This document shows, one piece after another, positions 18,930-28,220 of a stretch of DNA of 64,000 nt. Every line of letters begins with the position of its first letter. Positions within the stretch are counted from its first letter, which is position 1. Under the pieces are notes generated by a model that was not told where the DNA came from, searched no databases, and saw only the letters and a program-made list of their open reading frames with translations. The position numbers and the translations under genes were made by a program. Source of the DNA: Bacillota bacterium (GTDB taxonomy: Bacteria; Bacillota; Bacilli; Paenibacillales; NBRC-103111); assembly GCA_023386955.1 (NCBI GenBank), contig JAEWIS010000017.1, forward strand, positions 1 to 64,000, given 5' to 3'.

Positions 18930-20345
18930 CTACACTCCCCTGTTCTTGTCTCGGTATTGCCCCGGTGTCATTCCCTCCATTTTGCGGAAATAACGGATGA
19001 AATTAGCCGGATTATTATATTTCAGCTTTTCTGCAATAGCTGTTATCGTTATCTCAGTCTCCTTAAGCCATTGTTTCGACACTTCCAGCCGATACTGTGC
19101 CAAATAGTCCGCGAAGTTCACTCCTGTCTCTTGACGAAAGACACGACTGATATATTGCGGATGATAGTTAATTCTGGCTGAACATTTTTCCAAGGTTAGA
19201 TCTGTATCAAAAGCTATTTCGATTAATCTCTTGATCTCCTGAGAAATGGAGGAAATTTGCGTTTTCCGCCGTTCCTCCAACAAACCTATGCCGGGAATGA
19301 TGAGGCAAGAAATAAACCATTCTTCGATTTCGTGGCTAGTGTGCAGTTTCAGTAAATCCTTAAAGAACAATCCCTTCCCGCTGTCTAGCAAGTGAAGAGA
19401 TATGCCCGCGTCCTGCAACAGATTGGTTAGGTCCATCATCAGGCTAATCAGAGCCAGCTGATAATCATTGTGGTCATATTCCCGCCTCCATAACTCGGTC
19501 ATCAGTGCGGACAAGGCTTTCCTAGCACCGTTGGAATCAAGAGTCTTAATACATTCTAGTAAAACATTACCATTCTCCATGGGATAAAACAGTCCTTTGC
19601 TCTTGTCGGGCTGTACATCCTCAATAAATAGAATGGCCTCCTCCCTCAATCGACCGCGGTATTTCAGGGCATTCTTGCTCTCCACATACCCTCGCGATAT
19701 ATCCGCCCATTCTCTGAAGGCTCGGCTAATGCCTGCACTGGTTTCGATTTGCAGGTACAGCTTCACAGAGGCTCGAACTTGGCTTGTCAAATTGAACACA
19801 AATTCCTTAAACAGTTCTTCTGACTGTGCCACACTGCCTGCAAGGATAACCACCGACTTCTGAATTACAACAGGGAATAACCGAGCTTCCTCCGGGATAA
19901 TCTCCGCTGCTATATTATTGATTGCAAAAAGTAGGAGGTCCATGTCCTTTTCGGAAAAACAAATGGAATCTAGGCGATCAATCTGAAATATAAGTACACG
20001 CATAGCCTTCCACTTTTTTGCATGAGATTGGTCGTAATAAAGACGTTCATGGAACTCCTGGCCTTTCACTTCTCCCAACATCAGCTTCCGCAACAGAACC
20101 TCCGTTAACTGCTGCATCTGCACTTGCATTTCAGAGTTGAGACGGGATTGGTCAGATAGAAATACCTTCAATTCGTTCCTAAGTAGCATTAAATTCAACC
20201 TTCTTTTTATCTTGCCCATTATTGCCTTCGAGTAGGGCTCGATACATTTTTCCGACTAAGCTGTAAATCCTTCTGGGCCCATCAATGCGACCAGAAGTGT
20301 AGCTGCCAAAACACCAATACTAACCAGAATCGAAGTTAATCCAAC
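18930..20345 (-). pseudogene. AraC-family transmembrane regulator, frameshifted and 5'-truncated
   Basis: An open frame of 429 codons (18930-20219) ends in a clear AraC domain: two helix-turn-helix units with LTLEKCSARINYHPQYISRVFRQETGVNFADYLAQYRL and ITAIAEKLKYNNPANFIRYFRKMEGMTPGQYR. Upstream, outside that frame, the minus strand encodes VSIGVLAATLLVAL, a membrane helix, and in a shifted frame RRIYSLVGKMYRALLEG, the usual link between membrane helix and cytosolic part in large Paenibacillus AraC regulators. The frames do not join, and an IS630 relic begins next to it at about 20410, so the sensor half is gone. Such regulators normally control adjacent lpl-type sugar ABC genes, which are also broken here (23177-24840). 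The remaining part could still be expressed from an internal start. Confidence 0.72.
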
Positions 20346-20409
20346 AGCCTTAGTACCTTAATCTAGGATAATTTTACCTTTAGGCTCTCCATATAGAGTC
20401 AAAATAGGA

Positions 20410-21430
20410 GAGCTTACCATTGAACAAAAATATGTGGTTGAACCGAACGACGAAGAACATGAACGGATCCAACAGCTTCTTCATACGAAGGAGACTTCTC
20501 GGGAAATACGAAATTGCTGGATTGCTCAGCGAGTAGGTCTCAGTGACCGCCATGCCGTGAAAAGTTATTGTACCCGCGGCCTGGAAGCTACCCTGAGTTA
20601 TCAAAAGCTGCAGGAGTCAGGGAGTCCTGCGATGATTACAAGAGAACTTGAGGCCAAAATCATAGCATTGGCCTGTTATGAGCCACTTGAAGGCTATACT
20701 TGCTGGACCGTTCGTCTGTTGACGCACAGAGTCATTAGAACTAACTATCTTGGAGACGAGAGACCATTCGAGCACTTTTAAAAACGGAACTTGAGCCTCA
20801 CTTAAAGTAACAATGGTACATTCCTCCGAAATCGAGCGCCGAATTTGTTGCTCGAATGGAGGACGTTTTGGAGACCTATGCCTTGCCCTATAATCCTGAA
20901 ATTCCGTTGATTTGTATGGACGAACAGCCAATTCAGCTTCTGGCATATTCTCTTCCATCCGAGCCAATGAAAGGGAAGCAGTAGTGTGTTTTACGGAACC
21001 GATAGCCGGATAGCGTCACGTACAGGCCAGCGAAAGACGAACCAAATTCGATTGGCTACTTCAAATCCAGGAATTACTGGACGATCACTATCCAGACGCG
21101 AAATTTGTTCGGCTCGTGATGGACAATTTGAACACGCTTACGATCTCTTCATTGTATGAAGCCTTTCCGCCAGAGCAGGCCTGATCTTTAGCGAAACGTC
21201 TGAATATCGACTACATTCCTAAGCATGGAAGCTGGATAAACATGGCTAAAAGTGAACTGAGCTCGATGCCGATCCAATGTCTGGATCGGCGCATAGCCTC
21301 AATCGAACAATTACAACGCGAAATCAAGGTATGGGAAGTCCACCGTAACCAGGCACAGAAGTCCGTGGAGTGGCATTTTTCGACCCAGCAGGCCAGAGCC
21401 AAGTTGAAACACCTCTACCCTGAAATTTGA
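20410..21430 (+). pseudogene. Near full-length IS630-type transposase, frameshifted
   Basis: Plus-strand pieces follow the order of one transposase: an N-terminal helix-turn-helix part (IAQRVGLSDRHAVKSYCTRGLEA, IALACYEPLEGYTCWTVRLL), then YIPPKSSAEFVARMEDVLETY, ICMDEQPIQL with the first catalytic aspartate, LVMDNLNT with the second, a TGA stop, and NIDYIPKHGSWINMAKSEL with the glutamate region, ending QARAKLKHLYPEI. At least two frameshifts and one stop inactivate it. It is a different subgroup from the IS630 pieces near 8 kb (MDNLNT rather than LDNARIHHAK). Confidence 0.82.
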
Positions 21431-21639
21431 TGCGGTCAAGGTACTAGCGTGACGAGTAAAGATCTAGGTAGGGATGATAGAAACGTAAGGTCAGCCGTTA
21501 TACGGAGATTTTCGGAAAGAGATAGTAACCTTTTTACCCTCATCTATGCCGCTAAACGTTCCGAAATCCTCAGGATTACTTTTAATATTATTGAACAGTT
21601 AAAAGTTCTAATGGTTAAGAAACCAACAAATCAGCGTCG

Positions 21640-22290
21640 GGACTAGGTTATCCTTGATTGGAATGAAATTACTTGGTACGTGAGTCCGTGATTGGCAAAT
21701 ATGAGATAAATGGGTTTGCGTAAATACACCGAGACGGTTGCCTTGACACGAGGCCTTTCGATGGTGTTCGCGGATACCACTAAAACAACCCCGGTGTCCG
21801 CGCCGAAACTGCAACTCCAATAGTTGAATCAAACTGGTGGTGATGCAACTGCACATAACGAATCCCTCAAGAGCCCCCAGCGTTTTCCAAATCTTACTTT
21901 GCTCTTGTTCATTCTTTACCTATTTCAGTGGATGCTCTTCGGTCTAACGCTAACACCGATTAAGCTTCAGGCGCGATTTGCTCCAGAACCGGTACTCGAA
22001 TGCACCGATGGCCTACTTCATTTCCAGGGAGTGCATTCGATCTTGAATCGGTATCCGCATAAGGAAATGATCGCCGTGGCTTCAAGTGTCAGGTTTGTAC
22101 TCACCAAAATGGAGGCTAGTTCTCCATGCAAGACCAGCACAAATCGCAAGGACTGGTACAACTTTTGCCCCCACTACAGATCCAGACACAAATAAGGGAT
22201 CGTTTCCTCTTTGCACCACAGCACCACCGTAGCGGTTTGGAATTATGATACCCGGGTTTGAAGCTTTACCTTCGCTCACTTCTTCAGGAG
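21640..22290 (-). pseudogene. Transposase C-terminal relic
   Basis: Minus-strand fragments in shifting frames read LTLEATAIISLCGYRFKIECT (about 22040-22100) and EGFVMCSCITTSLIQLLELQF (about 21800-21865). These match the final part of a DDE transposase in which the glutamate block IECTFREMKQ is followed by a conserved membrane-like tail. No intact frame survives. The stretch 22290-22470 contains nothing I can assign. Confidence 0.45.
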
Positions 22291-22469
22291 CGCCTCCTTC
22301 CTTGTTTTTGGACGAAGGGGAATTCATAAGCGGTGGCGTTGAATATCGCCTCGGTGATCAGGTCCAGCCGGTCCCCGCTTACCGCCTGCTCTTACTTCCA
22401 CCGTATCAATGCCGGTCGAGCAGCAACAAGGCGCTCCCCAGAACCTTCGCGGCGGCGAATCCCTACCCA

Positions 22470-23030
22470 ATCACTTGTACCACATGGGAATCGGATTCAA
22501 GCTTGACAGTAGGCCTCCTAATAGGATGAACGATGACCCCAGGCATAGTAGTGACCACTGAGTGGTCACCAGACAATGACACCAGACGGACTTGCCTGCT
22601 TCATGAGATGCTGAAAACTCAGGGCCTCCATCTTCTTTGTGGAGGGGGCCATCTTGCAACACGTGTCATCGACAATTAGAAACGCCAGGTTGTTGCGTTT
22701 CCCCGTTCCCCCGCTTGGCCGGATTTGATTCAGGCTCATGTTCATCCGCCATCGTTGCATGCGATTGACGCACAAAGGAACATGATTCAAGAATTTTGTG
22801 GTGCTGCTTAGATGCCGTAGACTCTTGGCAGCCCGTTGGATTTGCGTGATATTTTTACGTCCGACGCAGAGAATAATGCCATCGACGAGGGTAAACAAAT
22901 AACTCAACTGAAGATTTGGAAATTCCAAGTTGAGCGCTAAAATGAACTTCACGAGCGCTAGGTTGAATGATACCATGAGAGTGGGAATCTCCTTTATCAT
23001 GGAATTTGTGGTTTCGGTGAACAATAATTT
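22470..23030 (-). pseudogene. Decayed DDE (IS701/IS4-like) transposase, copy 2
   Basis: The minus strand encodes YLFTLVDGIILCVGRKNITQIQR, FLNHVPLCVNRMQRWRM, NLAFLIVDDTCCKMA and KKMEALSFQH, then after a frameshift SHEAGKSVWCHCLVTT. The same blocks occur in the same order in the plus-strand relic at 6608-7567, so both derive from one insertion-sequence type. The C-terminal part is missing. Confidence 0.72.
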
Positions 23031-23176
23031 TTAATTTCTCCAAAAAGATTCGATGTCCTTCTTATATTCGTCTGTTCGACGAAACTTCTAAAATAACGAC
23101 TTAGACCTCGTCACCTCGACAGCAATATTTTTGCATCACTCATGAAAGATATATTATGTAGCCCGCTACAGGTTAT

Positions 23177-23850
23177 TTAACCCTTCACGGACATCAACAA
23201 TACCCCTTTGGCAAAATGTTTTTGCAGGAACGGATATACAATCAGAATTGGAATAGTGGAAATGACGATGACAACAATTTTTACGGCTTCATCCGGCCGG
23301 ACAAAATTCTGCTCGAAGGCGGTGGTATCTTCCAGGGTGCTGCTTTGGGATAGAATAACGATCTGATGCAGCAGCACCTGGATGCGCCACTTGGTAGAAT
23401 CATTGATATACAGGACAACGTTGAAGAAGTTATTCCAATGTCGACCGTGTAAAACAGGGAGAAGGTAGCCAGTACAGGCATGGACAAGGGAAGCACAATC
23501 TTCAATAGAATTCTGGTATCTCTTGCCCCGTCGATCTTGGCTGATTCCTCCAGACCATAGGAAAGTTGCTGGAAGATGCTGCTGATAATAATCAAGTCAA
23601 ATGAGCTGATGGCGCCAGGCAGCAAGGCTCATATGCAGTTTCTTCTCTACCAGAAAGGTGGGGATCATAACGCCGTCGAACAGCATGGTGAAGAATGACC
23701 ATCAACTGAATAGGCTTACGGAAATCCTGGGTTCTTCTGTCCATGAGGTTAGACATGAGAAAGGTGAAGATCAGGTCGACCAGGGTGCCCGCTACTCTAA
23801 TAAAGATGGTTACCTGCAAGCTTCTCACCAAGGTGCTGGTGGAGAAACAA
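23177..23850 (-). pseudogene. Sugar ABC permease relic, YtcP/LplC (MalG) type
   Basis: Fragments in several minus-strand frames make up a MalG-type permease without its first helix: SLQVTIFIRVAGTLVDLIF, then LPGAISSFDLIIISSIFQQL with LEESAKIDGARD and KIVLPLSMPVLATFSLFYTV (the EAA loop and cytosolic coupling region), then IVVIVISTIPILIVYPFLQKHFAKGVLLMSVKG at the stop. At least two frameshifts break it. Intact relatives pair with an LplB-type permease and a lipoprotein to import oligosaccharides. Confidence 0.8.
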
Positions 23851-23859
23851 ATTCGTAAG

Positions 23860-24840
23860 CGCTAAATGAAAACTTCGTCGGGAACAGAATGAAGCCTCAC
23901 TCCAGTAGCTCCGCTTGGGTGCGAAGGAGCCGACTACAACATAGAGGAATGAAATAACGGTGTTAAGTGCAAAAAAGTCGAGTACGATAACATTGGCGGT
24001 ATCGAATATCTTGTTGCCGATCAAACTGTACACATAAGTGTCAAATACTTTGCCAACCTCACGGTTAAACATCAGGAGGATTTGCTCGAAACCGGTATCC
24101 AGGAAGTTCCCCAGCCGCAGAATCAAAAGAATGATAGTGGTCGGCTTGATAACTGACAGGTAATATGCCACGGATGGCGGAAACGATTGGCTCCGTCCAT
24201 TCTGGCAGCTTGGTACAATTGGGTATGTACGCCGGCAAGTGTGACAAGGAAAATAATCGGCCCCAGCCGGTTTTCTTCCAAATAACCTCACCTGTTATGA
24301 AGCCGCGGAATCACTCGGGCGCCATTAGGAACTGAATTTTCTATCCGCCCATAGAGGTGATGGCCTCATTAACCAGGCTGCCCTCGGCAGTAAAGAACAA
24401 GTACGCGATAGACACGATAACTACCCAGGATATAAAGTGAGGAACATAAATCATTGTTTGGACAACACGCTTGTACCCTTCCATCCGAAGCTCATTCAAC
24501 AACAGGGAGATAAAAATGGGAAGTGGAAGAAAAACAAGATGTTTTACAACGCCAGAATCATCGTAGTCTTAAGTAGCATCCAAAATAGAGGATCTCCGAA
24601 GAAGCAGCTGAAATGCTTCATTCCTACCATTGGCTGTCGATAAAACCCAGGAACGTATGGTAATTCTCGGAAGTCAGCAGCACGCCGTACATGGTGGCAT
24701 ATTTGAAAATTAGAAAATACAGGATTCCCGGCAGCATCATGAAATAGAGCCAGCGGACAATCCTTCTTAGTTTTTGCTGGCGGTGCACCTTACCCAAAGC
24801 GGCATCTGAGGCACAATAGCTTCATTGCTCATAACAAGCC
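23860..24840 (-). pseudogene. Sugar ABC permease relic, LplB/YteP type
   Basis: The minus strand carries, from its 5' end, WVRCTASKN...SISMMLPGILYFLIFKYATMYGV, then LTSENYHTFLGFIDSQW, and later GFEQILLMFNREVGKVFDTYVYSLIG, in different frames with stops between. This is the order of an LplB-type permease, whose gene usually sits directly before the YtcP/LplC type. Together with the AraC remnant it marks a dead sugar-uptake cluster. An apparently intact binding lipoprotein of the same general class lies far away at the right end of the window. Confidence 0.75.
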
Positions 24841-24881
24841 TCTCTCTTTCTGTATCGGATTGCAATTTGATGCTAGGAGCT

Positions 24882-24931
24882 CCCCCAAAAGTACCCGGAA
24901 CTGCTTCGAAGCAATGTGTCACTTTTTGTGG
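24882..24931. repeat. Dispersed hairpin repeat, copy 1 (degenerate)
   Basis: The segment begins CCCCCAAAAGT, has the central palindrome TGCTTCGAAGCA and ends ACTTTTTGTGG. Copies with the same plan occur at 38641-38695 and 41129-41214. Here the right end is worn, so the outer stem is imperfect. Confidence 0.6.
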
Positions 24932-25273
24932 ATCTGTTTAGCGTCTATCCTCATTACATCTGCATCTTATAGCCCGCCGTCTATTGCCGTCCATAGACAT
25001 TCCTGCACGATATCATTGCGCACTCTGGAATAGCCGCCACTCAAATGGCTTTTTCGAAAGGATATTCATTTTTAAACTCAAAGATAGTCATTATTTGATT
25101 GGATAAAATAGAGATTTTAACTATAAAACACTAGAAATACCATTATATTAAATCTTTCATTAATAATTTTATCAATCTCACTTCAACTAAAATCAGTTAG
25201 GAATATCCCGCATATCATCCTTATAAAAGAAATTTAGTATTTAAATGACTATAGACGAACTTCCAAATAGGAA

Positions 25274-25303
25274 TTAGACTTGGGTTATATTGGATTTTAT
25301 TAT
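25274..25303 (+). promoter_or_regulatory. Candidate sigma-A promoter for the RiPP operon
   Basis: TTAGAC at 25274-25279 and TATTAT at 25298-25303 are 18 bases apart, about 55 bases ahead of the maturase ATG, in a long AT-rich leader (24932-25358) that otherwise shows no gene. The maturase ribosome site AAGGATG follows. The match to consensus is moderate, and AT-rich DNA gives chance hits. Confidence 0.4.
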
Positions 25304-25358
25304 GAGTTTAAGTTTTCTATCTTGTTATTTTTAAAAAATTCTCTAAGGATGTGAATGT

Positions 25359-27461
25359 ATGAATAAAATGATTTTCGAAAACATGGATGATATAAAAATG
25401 GGAAAATTGAATAAAGGCTGGCGAGAAAATGAAGCCAAGTATATTACCTTATCTATTACCCAAGAATGTAACTTGAGATGTACCTATTGTTACATGAATA
25501 AAAGCAACGATCATAAGATGAGTATCGAGACAGCTATGAAAGTTGTGGATTATATATTAATCAATCAAGAGGATTTTAATACTCCCGCAGTAGTATGGGA
25601 ATTTATAGGGGGGGAACCGTTGCTTGAGATAGATTTAATAGATCAAATATCGGATTATATAAAATTAAGGCTTTATGAATTAAACCATCCTTGGTTTTCA
25701 AATTATATCTTTTTTATTGCTACGAATGGTTTACTGTACAACACTGAAAAAGTTCAAAAATACATAAAAAAAAATCATCAACATGTCTCTGTGGGGATGA
25801 CAATTGACGGTAATAAAATAAAACATGACATGTCCAGGGTAAAATTAAATGGAACGGGATCTTATGATGATGTAGTTAAAAATGTGCCCCTTTGGTTAAG
25901 CCAATTTCCCAATAGTATGACCAAAGCAACATTTGCCCATATGGATCTTCCTTATCTCTGTGACAGCATAAAATCACTTTGGGATATCGGAATTAAAACC
26001 ATTGCGGCAAATGTAGTTTTTGAAGATGTGTGGCAAGCAGGAGATGCAACTATTTTTGAGGATCAATTAAAAAAACTTGCGGATTATGTAATTGACAACG
26101 AGTTGTGGAATGATTATTCGGTCCGTTTTTTTGAACCTACCAATGGATTTGCCATTAAACCAAGCGATCAAAACAAATCATTTTGTGGTGCAGGGAAGAT
26201 GCTTGCTGTGGATGATCAAGGGACATTTTTCCCATGTATTAGATTTTTAGATTTCTGCCAGAACTCGGGAAAGTCTAGAGATATCGGAAATTATTCCGCT
26301 GGATTAAATCAAGAAAAAATTCGCCCATTTCTTGTCCGCAATTATAAAAATCAAAGCTCAAAGGAATGCAGAGAATGTGATATAGCAAGTGGCTGTGCAA
26401 ATTGTGTAGCTAACGACTTTGATTATTCCTCATGCGGAAGTATTTTTTATAGAGCAACCTTCATTTGTGATATGCATAAAGCAAATACACGCGCAAACAA
26501 ATACTTCTGGGAAAAGTATGCCACAAAAACAAAACGAATTTCTGAAAGAGAAAAATATTGGTTAAATCTTTTAAAAGATAAAGAATGGGTAACTAACAGC
26601 GCAAAGTTTTTATATTTTATAACAAGTGACTTTGTAGACCCTCATTGTTGTTATGAACCAATAGGACATTCAGTTATGGATTCATCAGTTTTTGAACAAG
26701 GTATAATTTTTTGCAGAGAAAATAATTTGTTTCCGATTTTCATAGGACAATCTGAAGAAACACGATCATATTTACAGAACCATGCAGGTTACATAATTGA
26801 TTCAAAACCAAGCGAATATAAGTTAGCTGATGTATTTACTGAAGTAACAGACGATTTTTTGAATGAAAACCAAAGCAATATGGCCATTCTCCACTTATCA
26901 CATAAAAATATTGGTTCTCTTTATAATTATTTTAGCAAACTATCTAAAAAGTATAATCGAATCAATTTAGTTTTGCATAACATTGAAAGCTTTAATAAAG
27001 AACTCATTTTGTTATATACGCAAGAATTAGAAAAGATTAAAGAAACCATTATACATTCCTATAAATCTGGAAGATTAACTGAGTTTAATGTTCTTACGGA
27101 TGTAATATTCAACCAAAACCTAATTGATTGTAAGGCTGGGTCAGCATCATTTGCGCTAGCTCCAAATGGAAACATTTACCCATGCCCAGCATTTTATTTT
27201 GATAACACACAAAATGGAGTAATTTGCTCAGTTGAAGATAGCAATTTTGAAAAAAAGCTACTGGATTACTTTGATAATAAATTACCAGTTTGTTCAAATT
27301 GCAACGCACTACACTGCAAAGCTTGCCGTTTTTCAAATATTAAAACGACTGGAGAATATAATATTCCTTCCGAGAAACAATGTAGAATTTCATTTGTGGA
27401 AGCAGAAATTGCATCAAGTATGTCTAGAATATTTGAAGAAACAAAACAAATGGTGGAGTAG
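25359..27461 (+). CDS. Radical SAM/SPASM peptide maturase for a CXXX-repeat RiPP
   Basis: The 700-residue protein should install crosslinks or other modifications on the cysteine-rich peptide encoded next. Residues 30-46 hold the radical SAM cluster motif CNLRCTYC (CX3CX2C), then EFIGGEPLLE. A first SPASM-type region lies at about 275-380 (FCGAGKMLAVDDQGTFFPC, CRECDIASGCANC, CDMHKAN). The second half has no second CX3CX2C, but residues about 590-680 form another SPASM-like cysteine block (CKAGSASFALAPNGNIYPCP, CSNCNALHCKACRF, KQC). Iron-sulfur ligands are therefore expected in both halves. NCBIfam has families named radical SAM peptide maturase, CXXX-repeat target, and CXXX repeat peptide maturase; this looks like both in one chain (recalled, unsearched). 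First gene of a four-gene, AT-rich operon. Confidence 0.88.
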   Translation: MNKMIFENMDDIKMGKLNKGWRENEAKYITLSITQECNLRCTYCYMNKSNDHKMSIETAMKVVDYILINQEDFNTPAVVWEFIGGEPLLEIDLIDQISDYIKLRLYELNHPWFSNYIFFIATNGLLYNTEKVQKYIKKNHQHVSVGMTIDGNKIKHDMSRVKLNGTGSYDDVVKNVPLWLSQFPNSMTKATFAHMDLPYLCDSIKSLWDIGIKTIAANVVFEDVWQAGDATIFEDQLKKLADYVIDNELWNDYSVRFFEPTNGFAIKPSDQNKSFCGAGKMLAVDDQGTFFPCIRFLDFCQNSGKSRDIGNYSAGLNQEKIRPFLVRNYKNQSSKECRECDIASGCANCVANDFDYSSCGSIFYRATFICDMHKANTRANKYFWEKYATKTKRISEREKYWLNLLKDKEWVTNSAKFLYFITSDFVDPHCCYEPIGHSVMDSSVFEQGIIFCRENNLFPIFIGQSEETRSYLQNHAGYIIDSKPSEYKLADVFTEVTDDFLNENQSNMAILHLSHKNIGSLYNYFSKLSKKYNRINLVLHNIESFNKELILLYTQELEKIKETIIHSYKSGRLTEFNVLTDVIFNQNLIDCKAGSASFALAPNGNIYPCPAFYFDNTQNGVICSVEDSNFEKKLLDYFDNKLPVCSNCNALHCKACRFSNIKTTGEYNIPSEKQCRISFVEAEIASSMSRIFEETKQMVE

Positions 27462-27507
27462 GGGCTTTTTCCTTTATTTATAAATACTACATATAGGGGA
27501 TGATTAT

Positions 27508-27738
27508 ATGTTTCAATTAATGTCAAAGTCAAACCTTGATCAAACGAAGGTAAACCCAGCAGGATGGTGTGTTGATTGTGATGGTTATGCTACTGGAACT
27601 GGAGAACCTTCCGTATGTGCAGAAAATTGTGATTTATCTTGTACAATAACCTGTAATGCATACTGTACGGGCTGGTGTGTAGATGTGTGCAGCACTGGTT
27701 GCTCAAGTTATTGTGACAGTTATGGAATGTTTTGGTAA
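27508..27738 (+). CDS. Cysteine-repeat RiPP precursor peptide
   Basis: A 76-residue peptide starts at ATG 27508 behind AGGGGATG. Residues 1-20 have no cysteine and serve as a probable leader. There are eleven cysteines: C21 and C24, then nine in perfect register at 37, 41, 45, 49, 53, 57, 61, 65 and 69. The spacer triplets are AEN, DLS, TIT, NAY, TGW, VDV, STG and SSY, and the tail ends SYGMFW. The strict CX3 period fits thioether-forming radical SAM targets in which each cysteine meets a residue a few positions away. It follows the maturase by 46 bases. Modification type, leader cleavage site and activity are not known from sequence. Confidence 0.9.
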   Translation: MFQLMSKSNLDQTKVNPAGWCVDCDGYATGTGEPSVCAENCDLSCTITCNAYCTGWCVDVCSTGCSSYCDSYGMFW

Positions 27739-27806
27739 AAAAATAACACTTAAATTATAGTTAATACCCCTACTCCTTATTTCATTATTGAAAGGACTAA
27801 TAATAA

Positions 27807-28118
27807 ATGATTAATAATATAACAAAAATAGGATTTATAAGTAATGATGAATGCGAAGAAATTAAAAACCTACATACACAAAAAGAAACATTATTAGATG
27901 TGTTTAATTCACTTGCAACCTCCGGCATTTCTGATACATCGAAAGAGGAAATATATAACCGCTTATTAAAGGACATCGCTCAACAAAGGCTCCAGATATC
28001 AGAATGGTGGAAGGTAACTTCACAGAAATATCATTGGCAAGCACGAAAAGACGGAAAATGGCAAATTAATTATGATTCGAGAGAAGTTTTTTTAGTTATA
28101 GATGATAGTTCTTCCTAA
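27807..28118 (+). CDS. Small CXXX-repeat peptide modification-system protein
   Basis: A 103-residue acidic protein, ATG 27807 after GAAAGGA. It is mostly helical (DECEEIKNLHTQKETLLDVF, KEEIYNRLLKDIAQQRLQISEWW) and ends in a short basic-aromatic stretch (KYHWQARKDGKWQINYDSREVFLVIDD). It has only one cysteine and no enzyme motif. Its place between precursor and exporter, and its size, fit the protein NCBIfam calls CXXX repeat peptide modification system protein; I recall that name but could not search. A role in binding the leader or precursor is a guess. Confidence 0.65.
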   Translation: MINNITKIGFISNDECEEIKNLHTQKETLLDVFNSLATSGISDTSKEEIYNRLLKDIAQQRLQISEWWKVTSQKYHWQARKDGKWQINYDSREVFLVIDDSSS

Positions 28119-28155
28119 TTTTTTAAATACATATAACATTTTGTTGATAAATCTA

Positions 28156-28194
28156 AACTCTTATCATGGAGGAACTGCCTTCATGATAAGAGTT
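28156..28194 (+). terminator. Perfect 13-bp inverted repeat inside the RiPP operon
   Basis: AACTCTTATCATG (28156-28168) pairs perfectly with CATGATAAGAGTT (28182-28194) around a 13-base loop. Only a weak T run follows (AAATATTTT), so it would be a leaky terminator or an RNA-stability hairpin. It would let the precursor and small protein be made in excess over the exporter. Confidence 0.6.
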
Positions 28195-28220
28195 AAATAT
28201 TTTAAAACAAAGGTGAACAA

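Noticed and set aside
25359..27738. SCIFF or thiopeptide-type assignment for the RiPP
   Set aside because: SCIFF peptides have six cysteines in about 45 residues and differ in pattern, and no YcaO or dehydratase gene is present.
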